A DNA stretch of 64,000 nt from Caulobacteraceae bacterium (GCA_947476325.1 CANJPZ010000005.1:1-64000); one strand, 5' to 3'. Shown: positions 28,039 to 37,684, numbered from the stretch's first letter. Numbers and translations: made by a program. The notes: generated by a model not told the origin, from the letters alone.

Positions 28039-28153
28039 TGCGTGCTTCGAGACGCGCTCTTTCGAGCGCTCCTCAGCATGAGAACGTTTGTGCAGGCCCA
28101 CCCGCTCCGTCATCCTGAGGAGCCCGCGCCAGCGGGCGTCTCGAAGGACGCAT
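28039..28153. repeat. REP-like inverted-repeat element, family A copy 2
   Basis: This is a second copy of the element at 25394. The left arm (28039-28085) contains TTCGAGACGCGCTC and CTCCTCAGCATGAG, and the right arm (28108-28153) contains CGTCATCCTGAGGAG and GCGTCTCGAAGGACGC. The central loop differs from copy 1 while the arms are conserved. It begins five bases after the pheA stop, in the convergent gap before mutB. Confidence 0.85.
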
Positions 28154-28209
28154 TGGCCGCCAAGCGATGGAGGGGCGGGGGTCTGACCACGAATATTCCC
28201 CCAAAAAAC

Positions 28210-28319
28210 CCGCTCATCCCGGCGAATGCCGGGACCCAGATTCAGCCCCTCAGCTTCATGATTGTACGCGGAACGCTGCGCCTTACGATCTGGGCCCCGG
28301 CATTCGCCGGGGTGAGCGG
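28210..28319. repeat. REP-like inverted-repeat element, family B
   Basis: A different inverted repeat: the left arm has CGCTCATCCCGGCGAATGCC followed by GGGACCCAGAT, and the right arm is its complement, ATCTGGGCCCCGGCATTCGC followed by CGGGGTGAGCG. The arms also contain the inner dyad CCGGCGAATGCCGG. This sequence type recurs as interspersed repeats in several alphaproteobacterial genomes, from memory. Only one copy is in this window. Confidence 0.75.
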
Positions 28320-28684
28320 AAGAGGGAGTTTCTGGAAGCGTATGACGAAGCCCCGCTTGCCGATCGGGCGCGCAGGGCGGATTGATTTCCGGCTTCATGC
28401 CCCGCAACCACCGAAAATCATTCAGGATTATCGCGCGACGGCCCGCCAGCTGCGGAATACTGTCGCCTGCGCACGCTCTCCTGACCCGCGCTGATCACCA
28501 GCTGACAATGGCTGACGGATTCGTCACGCCTTGCCGCATCTGGCGGATTCGGCAAAAGCCGCCATTTCCTTGCACACAAGGGATTTCCGCAGGTTCCGCC
28601 CCGCCGCGAGCGACACACTTTTCGAAAAAAAGCTGTTATTGCTGTCAGTTTGCCGAAAACGACAGCGCGGGCAGGCCCACAGGC
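28320..28684. other. non-coding gap before mutB, no feature recognised
   Basis: This 365-base stretch lies between the last repeat element and the end of mutB. The short open frames in it show no family features and no ribosome-binding site. I see no tRNA, clear terminator or mobile element. A loosely AT-rich part lies around 28610-28660. Confidence 0.5.
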
Positions 28685-30831
<2,147 letters not shown>

Positions 30832-30835
<4 letters not shown>

Positions 30836-32283
30836 GCTTCACCTTCGAACGGTTCGGCCAGACGGACGGGTTTCAGCGGCGTGCAGGCCGAGTCAGGGCC
30901 CGGCTTGCGCGGATCGGGGGCGGCCACGGCGAACCGGGCCCCATCAACGGTCTCGACTTCAAGCTGGCCGGTGTCGGCGTTGCGGAATTTGGTGACCCCC
31001 AGAATTTCACGGGCCTTGCTGCGCACGGCCTCGATCTCGGCCGCCGCGGCCTGGGCGATCTCGTTTTGGACCAGGCCAGCCTCCAGCGCGGCGATGATCC
31101 CGCCGGCGGCCTCGATGGCCTGGAATTTCGCCCAGGCGGCGCGGGCCATGCCGTCGGTCAGGGTCTCGAGGAACCAGGTCCCGCCGGCCGGATCGGCGAC
31201 GCGGCCGATGTGGGCCTCTTCCATCAGCACAAGCTGGGTGTTGCGGGCCTGGCGGCGGGAAAAGTCGGTGGGCTCACCGTCCAGCGCGTCGGTGAAACAG
31301 CCCAGGGCGATGGCGTCGGCCCCGCCCACGCCGGCCCCGAACGCCGCCGAGGCCAGCCGCAGCATGTTGGTCCAGGGGTCCAGCGCGGTGAGCATCCGGT
31401 GAGACGAGCGCGCCTCGATCTTCGCGGGAGCAGAGGCGTCCGCGCCGCTCGCGGCCGCGACCTTGGCCCAGAGTACGCGGGCCGCGCGCAGCTTGGCGAT
31501 GGTGTTGAAGTATTCCGGTCCCGCCGACAGGCCCAGCACGATGCCGCCGAACGCCTGATCCGGCGTGGCGCCGGCCCGGATCAGTGCCCGTGCATAGGCC
31601 AGACCGCAGGCCATGGCGTGGGCCAGCTCCTGGGCTTCGGTGCCGCCGGCCTCGTGGGCGATGCGGCCCGAGGCCATGAACAGGCTGGCCCTGGGGTAGG
31701 CGCGACCCAGGCGTACGGCGGTATTGGCCGCATGCAGGATGTGGCTCTCGATCGGGCCCGGGGACGCGCCCTTCTGGGCGAAGGCGGTGAGGGGATCGAG
31801 GTGAAAGGCCAGCGGGGCTTCGGGCCCGCCCTTGGCCAGGGCCGCCAGCCAGTCGGCCGCTTCGGGTCCCAGGTAGCCGGCGTTCAGGGCGACCGGCGCG
31901 ATGTCCAGCAAAACCCCGTTCAGAACGTGGGAAAGGCCTTCCTCCGAGCCGACGGCGACGCCGCGCAGGCCTTTGGGGTCGATCTTGACCAGCACCGAGG
32001 CCGCGCCGTTCTGAAGGTCGTTCAGGATCTGGCTGTTGGCGCGGGCCGGATCGGGATGCCGGATCGAGGCGCGAAGATCCCACGGCCGGGCCGGATCGGC
32101 CGGCGTCTTGCGGACCGGCGCCGCCGGGCCGTCCCGATAAAGGGGAGCGATTTCCACGCCGTCGCGGGTGCGGCTGATCAGGGTCTCGGGGCCGGCGCCC
32201 TTGAGGGTCTTTTCAACAAGCTTGAGCCAGGCGCCTTCAGTCGGCGCGCCAAAGCCCGAGGCGAGGTCGAGGGTCGAGGCCAA
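30832..32283 (-). CDS. mutA: methylmalonyl-CoA mutase small subunit
   Basis: This 483-residue protein is the catalytically inactive partner of the heterodimeric mutase. It resembles the barrel of MutB ([20 protein letters not shown] and [17 protein letters not shown]) but has no DXHXXG cobalamin motif and stops before a B12 domain. It is upstream of and coupled to mutB. Its promoter should lie in the 229-base gap shared with the divergent cytochrome gene. Confidence 0.93.
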
Positions 32284-32440
32284 AGGTCAATCCCGCATTG
32301 CAGCAATTCCTGCTCGGGTCATGCGCGGGGAAGACCGCCTCCGTCAAGGGCGGTGCGACGTTGCAAACCCCCGTGGGCCGCCCGGCGCCCGCTTGTGCGG
32401 CCGCCTCACTTTAGCTTATTTGTCGCGCAAGGGATGAAGG

Positions 32441-32493
32441 ACCGCATCGTTCAGCGACGGTGCGGTTTCAATATGTGGTCCGGCCGCGGCCGG
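32441..32493. other. two dyad symmetries in the divergent promoter region
   Basis: In the gap between mutA and the cytochrome gene, ACCGCATCGT (32441-32450) and ACGGTGCGGT (32457-32466) form an almost perfect ten-base inverted repeat. CCGGCCGCGGCCGG (32480-32493) is a perfect palindrome 19 bases before the cytochrome start. They could be operators or a leader hairpin. I cannot match them to a known regulator. Confidence 0.35.
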
Positions 32494-32512
32494 TCACCTT
32501 TCGGAGACTGCA

Positions 32513-32974
32513 ATGTTCAAGACCAGCCGTATTGCTGAAATCGCCATCGCCACCGTTCTGATCGCGGGCATCGCAGGCGCCAGTTTCGCCCAGGACGCCG
32601 CCGCGGTCATCGCCTCGCGTCAGGCCTTCATGCAGGGCGTGACCCGCATGTCGAGCGCCGTCTCGACCGCCGCCGCCGCCGGCGACATGACTGCCGCCAA
32701 GGCCGCCGCCAAGACCCTGGATGACGGCTGGAAAGCCTTTGCGACCCAATTCCCGGCCGGCTCGGACAGCGCCGCCGGAAAGACCCGCGCCAAGGCTGAA
32801 ATCTGGTCAAATGCCACCGGCTTCAAGGCCGAGATGGACAAGGCCCTGGCCGCCAGCGCCGCCCTCGTCGCCGCCACCAACGGCACGGACAAGGACGCGA
32901 TGGCCAACGCGGTGAGCAATGTGAACGGCGTCTGCGTCAGCTGCCACAACGACTTCCGCGGCCCGCGCGGCTAG
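32513..32974 (+). CDS. cytochrome c-556-type protein (cytochrome c' fold), copy 1
   Basis: This 153-residue protein has a signal peptide ending at ASFAQ and a four-helix cytochrome c' fold. The haem motif CVSCH is near the C-terminus (141-145). The family segment AEIWSNATGFK is present. In high-spin cytochromes c' the distal position is usually Leu or Phe, but here RQAFM places Met40 there, which predicts a six-coordinate, low-spin electron carrier. A paralogue with the same Met40 lies at 49173. It is periplasmic. Confidence 0.88.
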   Translation: MFKTSRIAEIAIATVLIAGIAGASFAQDAAAVIASRQAFMQGVTRMSSAVSTAAAAGDMTAAKAAAKTLDDGWKAFATQFPAGSDSAAGKTRAKAEIWSNATGFKAEMDKALAASAALVAATNGTDKDAMANAVSNVNGVCVSCHNDFRGPRG

Positions 32975-32977
32975 GCG

Positions 32978-32991
32978 TTGATCTGGATCAC
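32978..32991. promoter_or_regulatory. FixK/FNR-type box TTGATCTGGATCAC
   Basis: This matches the FixK/FNR palindrome TTGAT-N4-ATCAA with one mismatch. Its centre is 41.5 bases upstream of the lipoprotein cytochrome ATG at 33026. A -10-like CATACT lies at 33014-33019, so transcription may start at the ATG itself. Confidence 0.75.
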
Positions 32992-33025
32992 GGCGCCCGG
33001 GCTGCCGCCCATTCATACTGGCAAG

Positions 33026-33379
33026 ATGAAACGCGCCGTCATCCTCGCCGGCCTTGTCGCCGCCAGCCTGCTGGCGGCCGGCTGTGGTCATCTGGACCAG
33101 ACCTTCTTGCCGACCCGTGAAGACAAGGCCGCCGAGCGCGGTCTCAGCTACGCCCGCAACAACTGCGCGGGTTGTCACGAGATCGGCGTCTCCGGCGCCA
33201 GTCCCCGCGCCCTGGCGCCCGCGTTTGGTCAGATTCGCAACCGCTTCAGCGCCCCCGGCCTGGAGCGCGAGATCGAAGCCATCGGCACCGTCGGCCACTA
33301 TGACATGAAGCCGATCCAGGTTGAGCCGTCTGACCGCCGGGACGTCGTGGCCTATATCCAGACCCTCAAGGGGCGCTGA
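33026..33379 (+). CDS. monoheme cytochrome c lipoprotein
   Basis: This 117-residue protein has a lipoprotein signal with lipobox LAAGC (Cys20) and a class I cytochrome c domain. The haem motif is CAGCH at 47-51 and the probable axial Met is M94 (HYDMKPIQV). It should be tethered to a membrane facing the periplasm and carry electrons. I chose ATG 33026 because it starts the lipoprotein signal. A FixK box lies just upstream and a second cytochrome gene follows after five bases. Confidence 0.88.
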   Translation: MKRAVILAGLVAASLLAAGCGHLDQTFLPTREDKAAERGLSYARNNCAGCHEIGVSGASPRALAPAFGQIRNRFSAPGLEREIEAIGTVGHYDMKPIQVEPSDRRDVVAYIQTLKGR

Positions 33380-33384
33380 GGCCG

Positions 33385-33729
33385 ATGGCGCTGCCGTTTG
33401 CAACAGCCCTGCTCTCAACCCTCGCCCTTCTGGCCGGCGCCGCGCCGCCAGCGCCGGACAGCACCGGCGGCAACGTCGACAAGGGACGGGTCTTTGCCGC
33501 CGACCGGTGCGGCCTTTGCCACGCCACCGGCCCCAAGGGCGCCAGCCCGATCCGTCAGGCGCCGCCCTTCCGTACGCTCAACGAGAAGTACGACGTCGAC
33601 GGCCTGGCCGAATCCCTGGCCGAAGGCATCAGCGTCGGCGATCCGATGATGCCTGAGCACGTGCTCAAGCCCGGCGAAATCGCCGACCTGCTGGCCTACA
33701 TCAAGAGCCTGGCGCCGCCTCGCCGATAG
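33385..33729 (+). CDS. small periplasmic monoheme cytochrome c
   Basis: This 114-residue protein has a signal peptide (about residues 1-20) and one haem motif CGLCH (42-46). The probable Met ligand is in GDPMMPEHVL. It resembles the cytochrome at 40552: both have APPFR, a MP pair and a final helix ending in SL. It lies in one unit with the preceding lipoprotein cytochrome and ends 41 bases before fixL. Its redox partner is unknown, but the block suggests service to the cbb3 oxidase. Confidence 0.87.
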   Translation: MALPFATALLSTLALLAGAAPPAPDSTGGNVDKGRVFAADRCGLCHATGPKGASPIRQAPPFRTLNEKYDVDGLAESLAEGISVGDPMMPEHVLKPGEIADLLAYIKSLAPPRR

Positions 33730-33770
33730 GCGCGCTCGCCAAAGCAACGCTCATTGGCTACTGAAGGTCC

Positions 33771-34973
33771 ATGAGCGCCAATCCCACCGTCCCTGGCCCC
33801 GGCACATCGGCGCGTGACGACGGCGCCTCGGCGGAGATCCAGCTGGCGTTTCTGCGCGACAACGAAGCGCACCTGAGATCCATTCTGGAGACGGTGCCCG
33901 ACGCTCTGGTGATCATCGACGAGCGCGGCGTCATGAGCTCGTTCAGCGCCACAGCTGAACGGCTGTTCGGCTGGACGGCGACGGAAGCCATCGGCCGCAA
34001 CGTCAGCATGCTGATGCCGCAGCCTTATCAAAAAGCCCACGACGGCTATCTGGCCCGCTATCTGACCACGGGCGAGCGCCGGATTATTGGCATCGGCCGG
34101 ATGGTTGTTGGCCAGCGCAAGGATGGCAGCACCTTTCCCATGGAGCTGGCGGTCGGTGAGGCCCGTTCAGGCGGCCGGCGATTCTTCACGGGCTTTGTGC
34201 GCGACCTGTCCGAACGGCATGAAACCGAGCGGCGGCTGCAGGACCTGCAAACCGAATTCGCCCACGTCTCGCGCCTGACATCGATGGGCGAGATGGCTTC
34301 GTCCCTGGCCCACGAACTGAACCAGCCCCTGTCGGCGATTGCCAGCTATGTGAAAGGCTCCGAGCGCCTGCTCGAGGCTGAAGACATTGACCGCGACCGT
34401 CTCCGGAACGCTCTGCGGCGGGCGAACGAACAGGCCTTGCGCGCGGGCGAAATCATCCGGCGGCTGCGCAATTTCGTCGCCAAGGGCGAAACCGAACGGG
34501 TGAAGGAAGATCTTGGCCGGCTGGTCGAGGAGGCCAGCCTGTTGTCCCTGGTGGGCGCCAAGGAGCATGGCGTTCACACCAGCTTCGATCTTGGCGCCGG
34601 CCGTGTCCAGGTCGAGGTCGACAAGATCCAGATTCAGCAGGTTATTCTGAACCTCATCCGCAATGCCATGGAGGCCATGGAGTCCAGCCCGTCGAAGAAC
34701 CTCGATGTCCGCATCGGGCGCAGCGATGACGGGGCGGCCGTCGTGATGGTTTCCGACACTGGATCGGGACTGGAGCCCAGCGTCTCGGCCACCCTGTTCC
34801 AGCCGTTTATGACCACCAAGCAGCAGGGCATGGGCATCGGCCTGTCGATCTCGCGCAGTATCATCGAAGCGCACGGGGGACGCATCTGGGCCGAAAACAG
34901 GCCGGAAGGGGGGTGCCAGTTCTGCTTCAGTTTGCCTATCATAGCCGCGGAGGGGGAGAGCCATGGCCGATAA
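33771..34973 (+). CDS. fixL: oxygen-sensing haem PAS histidine kinase FixL
   Basis: FixL (400 residues) senses oxygen through haem in a PAS domain and phosphorylates FixJ when oxygen is low. The PAS domain (about 33-150) keeps the haem-ligand His at 90 ([10 protein letters not shown]) and the oxygen-stabilising Arg at 110 (IIGIGR), spaced exactly 20 residues as in Bradyrhizobium FixL (200 and 220). The phospho-acceptor His is 181 in [12 protein letters not shown]. The ATPase domain has DTGSGLEPS and [18 protein letters not shown]. No membrane segments are seen, so it is soluble. It overlaps fixJ by 11 bases. Confidence 0.96.
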   Translation: MSANPTVPGPGTSARDDGASAEIQLAFLRDNEAHLRSILETVPDALVIIDERGVMSSFSATAERLFGWTATEAIGRNVSMLMPQPYQKAHDGYLARYLTTGERRIIGIGRMVVGQRKDGSTFPMELAVGEARSGGRRFFTGFVRDLSERHETERRLQDLQTEFAHVSRLTSMGEMASSLAHELNQPLSAIASYVKGSERLLEAEDIDRDRLRNALRRANEQALRAGEIIRRLRNFVAKGETERVKEDLGRLVEEASLLSLVGAKEHGVHTSFDLGAGRVQVEVDKIQIQQVILNLIRNAMEAMESSPSKNLDVRIGRSDDGAAVVMVSDTGSGLEPSVSATLFQPFMTTKQQGMGIGLSISRSIIEAHGGRIWAENRPEGGCQFCFSLPIIAAEGESHGR

Positions 34974-35571
34974 GGGCGTCATTCACATTGTCGACGATGA
35001 CGATGCGATGCGCGATTCCCTGGCCTTTCTGCTCGATACCTTTGGCTGGACAACCAGCCTTTGGCCCTCCGCCGAAAGCTTTCTGGACCATTGTGATGAT
35101 GCCAGAATTGATTGTGTGATCACCGACGTGCGCATGCCTGGATTAAGCGGTCTTGATCTGGTCCAGCGGCTCAATGCCCGCGGGTTCACCGCTCCGGTGA
35201 TCGTCATGACCGGTCACGGCGACATCCCGCTAGCGGTAGACGCGATGAAATCGGGCGTTGTCGACTTCCTTGAAAAACCCATCAACGACGAACTGCTGGT
35301 GCGGGCCGTCGATATCGCAGTATCGAAGAGCCGGACGTCCAGCGCGGACAATCCCGAGGCCCGCAAGGTGCGCGAGCGCTTTGAAAACCTGTCGCCGCGC
35401 GAACGCGATGTTCTGGGCGGGGTAGTGGCTGGAAAACCCAACAAGGTTATCGCCTTTGAGTTGGGCATCAGCCCCCGCACCGTGGAGGTCTATCGTGCGG
35501 GGCTGATGTCGAAAACCGGCGCCGGCAGCCTGTCGGAGCTTGTGCGCATGGCGGTCACTGCCGGAATCTGA
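34963..35571 (+). CDS. fixJ: response regulator FixJ
   Basis: FixJ (202 residues) is the transcription activator partner of FixL. The receiver domain has DDDD at 11-14, the phospho-acceptor Asp55 in DVRMPG, and the conserved Lys105 in EKP. The C-terminal LuxR/FixJ-type helix-turn-helix is seen in [22 protein letters not shown] and [19 protein letters not shown]. It is translationally coupled to fixL. The expected main target is fixK, about 1 kb downstream. Confidence 0.96.
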   Translation: MADKGVIHIVDDDDAMRDSLAFLLDTFGWTTSLWPSAESFLDHCDDARIDCVITDVRMPGLSGLDLVQRLNARGFTAPVIVMTGHGDIPLAVDAMKSGVVDFLEKPINDELLVRAVDIAVSKSRTSSADNPEARKVRERFENLSPRERDVLGGVVAGKPNKVIAFELGISPRTVEVYRAGLMSKTGAGSLSELVRMAVTAGI

Positions 35572-35581
35572 GATCGCCAGA

Positions 35582-35595
35582 TTGACATGGGTCAA
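35582..35595. promoter_or_regulatory. FixK/FNR-type box TTGACATGGGTCAA
   Basis: This is a perfect TTGAC-N4-GTCAA dyad, a common variant of the FixK consensus. Its centre is 43.5 bases upstream of the FixT-like gene, just after the fixJ stop. It suggests that the FixT-like gene is FixK-activated independently of fixLJ. Confidence 0.75.
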
Positions 35596-35631
35596 TGAGC
35601 GGGGCCTGCCTGATCGGCAGGGTGCCGCGAG

Positions 35632-36024
35632 ATGGACTTCCAGGTTTCCCCTCCACCGACTGTCATTCTCATCGATGATGATGCGGCGCTGTTGCGCGCG
35701 CTAAGCTTTTCGCTTGAGCTCGAGGGCTTTACCGTTGACCGTCATCGCAGCGGTTCAACAGTGCGTCCGAACGATCTGCCGGCCGAAAACGCGTGCCTTG
35801 TCGTCGACTACTACCTGCAGGGTCACAATGGGTTTCAGCTGCTCGAGCGGCTCAGGTTACATGGGGTAACCTTGCCGGCCATCGTCATAACCAGTCATGC
35901 CGGGCCGATGCTGCAAAACCTGGCGCATCGCGTAAACGCCAGCGTGGTCGAAAAGCCGCTGTTGGGACCAGAGCTGTTCGCCGAAATCCGGCGTCTGATC
36001 GCGACGCAATTTCCCATCCGTTGA
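35632..36024 (+). CDS. fixT: single-domain response regulator in the fixT position
   Basis: This 130-residue protein is a receiver domain with no output domain. The active site is complete: an acidic cluster at 15-17, phospho-acceptor Asp59 (VVDYYLQGHNG), Thr87 and Lys108 (EKPL). In Caulobacter, FixT is a single receiver made under FixK control that inhibits FixL kinase. Position, size and the FixK box agree with that role. Only one cysteine (C55) is present, so the iron-sulfur binding reported for Caulobacter FixT is not supported here. The name is a context-based inference. Confidence 0.7.
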   Translation: MDFQVSPPPTVILIDDDAALLRALSFSLELEGFTVDRHRSGSTVRPNDLPAENACLVVDYYLQGHNGFQLLERLRLHGVTLPAIVITSHAGPMLQNLAHRVNASVVEKPLLGPELFAEIRRLIATQFPIR

Positions 36025-36036
36025 AGGACGCTCGCC

Positions 36037-36414
36037 ATGACCAATTCTGCCCCCCTAAACCGCATTGTGCTTGAACTTGCTCGTGAGCCCGGGCACCCCG
36101 AAGGCGACGCCAACGACCGCTATGTGATCGTTGCGCCGCTGCACGCCGACGGCCGCCTCGACGGCGAGGCCTGGAAGGCGGTGCGCGACAGTTGCCGCGT
36201 GGTCCGCGAGACGGCCGGCGCCGAGGCGTCGCTGGGTCATCTGGTGCACGGGCCCGGCGGCCGGTGGATCCTGACTTTCGACATCACCAACGACCGGCCG
36301 GATGAGACCGGCTTCCGGTTCGAGATCGAGCCCTTTGTGTCTGGCGAATATGTTTCGATCGAGCGTGGGGACGAAACCCACGTGTTCCGCGTGGTCACCG
36401 CTGCCCGGGCCTGA
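36037..36414 (+). CDS. uncharacterised protein downstream of the FixT-like gene
   Basis: This 125-residue protein has no signal peptide, membrane segment, haem motif or cysteine pair. It is acidic and looks like a compact alpha/beta protein with VIVAPLHADGRLDGEAW and GFRFEIEPFVSGEYVSIER. It begins 12 bases after the FixT-like gene and is probably co-transcribed from the FixK box at 35582. I do not recognise the family. Its place makes a role in low-oxygen adaptation or in tuning the Fix pathway a reasonable guess only. Confidence 0.75.
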   Translation: MTNSAPLNRIVLELAREPGHPEGDANDRYVIVAPLHADGRLDGEAWKAVRDSCRVVRETAGAEASLGHLVHGPGGRWILTFDITNDRPDETGFRFEIEPFVSGEYVSIERGDETHVFRVVTAARA

Positions 36415-36420
36415 AAAAAA

Positions 36421-36448
36421 GGCCGGTTGGCGAGGGCGCCAACCGGCC
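36421..36448. terminator. strong hairpin after the fix operon
   Basis: GGCCGGTTGGCG (36421-36432) and CGCCAACCGGCC (36437-36448) form a perfect 12-base stem with a four-base loop directly after the operon. A run of A precedes it, so it looks like a classical intrinsic terminator only when read on the minus strand. On the plus strand no T-run follows. It may still end or stabilise the fix transcript. Confidence 0.6.
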
Positions 36449-36515
36449 AGAAGCTTTCGAGGTGAAGGAGGACAAGAAAGCTTGGGCATCTGGCGCGCAT
36501 TCGCCGGTGAAGTCC

Positions 36516-36529
36516 TTGACCTGTGTCAA
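36516..36529. promoter_or_regulatory. FixK/FNR-type box TTGACCTGTGTCAA upstream of fixK
   Basis: This is a perfect TTGAC-N4-GTCAA dyad centred 100.5 bases before the fixK ATG. It suggests that FixK or a related FNR protein acts on its own promoter. It lies seven bases upstream of a FixJ-like target, so the two could cooperate or compete. Confidence 0.65.
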
Positions 36530-36536
36530 CATCTCC

Positions 36537-36552
36537 TCCGTAGAAACCCTTA
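36537..36552 (+). promoter_or_regulatory. candidate FixJ-binding site at fixK
   Basis: TCCGTAGAAACCCTTA resembles the FixJ target pattern of rhizobial fixK promoters (TACGTAG-N3-CCCTTA type, recalled from the literature). It is 70 bases before the fixK start, a distance that suits an activator site near -50 to -60 with a short leader. The match is partial. Confidence 0.45.
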
Positions 36553-36622
36553 GGGGAAAGCCCCGAATTTTCGAACACGTCGCCGCACCCTAGCCTCTGG
36601 TTAACATCATACGGAGGCCCTG

Positions 36623-37273
36623 ATGCGCGATTTCCAAACCTCGACCCCGACAGCAGCACCGCCCCTGTACCAATCGGTCCGCGGTGAGCCGATTGATCAG
36701 ATGGGCGTGCGGATGACCTTCGCTAGGGACGAAGAGCTCTATGCCCAGGAAGAAGACGCTGATCTGGTCTATCGGGTCGTCTCCGGCGCAGTTCGCACCA
36801 CCTGCCTGATGTCTGATGGCCGACGCCATGTCGGAGCCTTCTATTTCGCCGGCGAGTTCTTCGGCATGGAAAGCGGGGACGCGCACCGCTTTTCAGCTGA
36901 GGCGCTGTGCGACACCGTCGTCACGGTCATGAAGCGCACCATCGCCGAGCGGGACGTCCAGATTGAGCGTTTGCTCTGGACCTCGACCGTCCAGGAACTT
37001 GCGCGCACCCACGAACATCTTTTGCTGCTCAGCCGCATGACGGCGGTGGAAAAGGTCGCCACCTTCCTGACGGACATGGCAACCCGCCAGGGTCGTCCCG
37101 AACTGGTGTTCCTGCCGATGGGCCGCCAGGACATCGCCGATTATCTCGGCCTGACCATCGAAACCGTTTCGCGCATGATCGGCCAGTTGCAGGCTGAAGG
37201 CTTTATCGAACTGCAAGATACCCGGCATATTCGGGTGCGCACGCGTGGCTCCCTGTTGAAGCGCTGCGCCTGA
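36623..37273 (+). CDS. fixK: CRP/FNR-family regulator FixK
   Basis: FixK (216 residues) is the transcription activator at the bottom of the FixLJ cascade. It has a cyclic-nucleotide-type sensor fold (about 25-140) and a C-terminal helix-turn-helix, GRQDIADYLGLTIETVSRMIGQL. The recognition helix has the E-x-x-S-R pattern that reads TTGAT half-sites. The cysteine cluster that binds iron-sulfur in FNR is missing, so it does not sense oxygen directly in that way. A GGAGG ribosome site precedes the ATG. The stop lies in an 8-base tandem repeat. Confidence 0.95.
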   Translation: MRDFQTSTPTAAPPLYQSVRGEPIDQMGVRMTFARDEELYAQEEDADLVYRVVSGAVRTTCLMSDGRRHVGAFYFAGEFFGMESGDAHRFSAEALCDTVVTVMKRTIAERDVQIERLLWTSTVQELARTHEHLLLLSRMTAVEKVATFLTDMATRQGRPELVFLPMGRQDIADYLGLTIETVSRMIGQLQAEGFIELQDTRHIRVRTRGSLLKRCA

Positions 37274-37312
37274 CCGCCTGACCGCCTGACCGCCTGACCG
37301 CCTGACCGCCTG
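37269..37312. repeat. 8-base tandem repeat at the fixK stop codon
   Basis: The unit CCTGACCG is repeated 5.5 times without error over 44 bases. The fixK stop codon TGA is the one in the first unit, so any gain or loss of units leaves the protein unchanged but alters the 3' end of the transcript. Perfect short tandem repeats are otherwise absent from the window. Confidence 0.95.
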
Positions 37313-37350
37313 TTCCCTGCTCCCGAAAACAACGAGTGAGTCTGGCAAAG

Positions 37351-37388
37351 GCCGGACCGCTTCACGGCGGTCCGGCTTTTTGTTCTTT
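37351..37388 (+). terminator. intrinsic terminator after fixK
   Basis: GCCGGACCGC (37351-37360) and GCGGTCCGGC (37367-37376) form a ten-base stem with a six-base loop, followed by TTTTTGTTCTTT. This is a textbook rho-independent terminator for fixK and separates it from hemN. Confidence 0.9.
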
Positions 37389-37451
37389 GCAGGCAACAGC
37401 CCACTCTTGGCGGTTGGGTCAGTCTCGATCTCAATGTCTGGAAAACAAGTC

Positions 37452-37483
37452 GACCGCGCGGATGAACGGAAATCCGCGCGGTC
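37452..37483. other. perfect 12-base hairpin between fixK and hemN
   Basis: GACCGCGCGGAT (37452-37463) and ATCCGCGCGGTC (37472-37483) are perfect complements around an eight-base loop. The flank is T-rich only when read on the minus strand. It could stop antisense transcription or act as a second insulator. It lies about 100 bases upstream of the FixK boxes of hemN. Confidence 0.55.
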
Positions 37484-37583
37484 AAAACCGGTCGCCGCAT
37501 CCCGCTTGGAAGTGGAGGCTTGCGTGGGGTCCGTCACGACGCCGATCTGATGGTCTTGATGTCACCATCGCCCGATGGGGTCT

Positions 37584-37597
37584 TTGATCCCGATCAA
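37584..37597. promoter_or_regulatory. FixK/FNR-type box TTGATCCCGATCAA, distal hemN site
   Basis: This is a perfect match to TTGAT-N4-ATCAA. It is centred 94.5 bases before hemN and exactly 33 bases (about three helical turns) from the second box, so two dimers would bind on the same face of the DNA. Confidence 0.85.
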
Positions 37598-37616
37598 ACT
37601 CCAGGCGTTTCCCGGC

Positions 37617-37630
37617 TTGATCCAGATCAG
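37617..37630. promoter_or_regulatory. FixK/FNR-type box TTGATCCAGATCAG, proximal hemN site
   Basis: It has one mismatch to the FixK consensus and is centred 61.5 bases upstream of the hemN ATG. With a standard -41.5 activator position the transcript would start about 20 bases before the ATG. Confidence 0.8.
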
Positions 37631-37684
37631 CGCCGCGAAAGGCGTTCACGCTAAAATCAGATCAGGTATCCGGAGGCTCCTGCA

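Noticed and set aside
32284-32512. Possible cobalamin riboswitch before mutA
   Set aside because: I could not find the conserved B12-box or the expected multi-helix layout in this 229-base gap. Only simple dyads are visible.
36482-36553. A possible 23-residue peptide from TTG 36482, with AAGGAGG just upstream
   Set aside because: It spans both the FixK and FixJ-like sites, starts with a rare TTG, and has no conserved features, so a promoter region is more likely.
37269-37312. Short repeats considered as a CRISPR array
   Set aside because: The unit is 8 bases with no spacers and no cas genes are present, so it is a simple tandem repeat.
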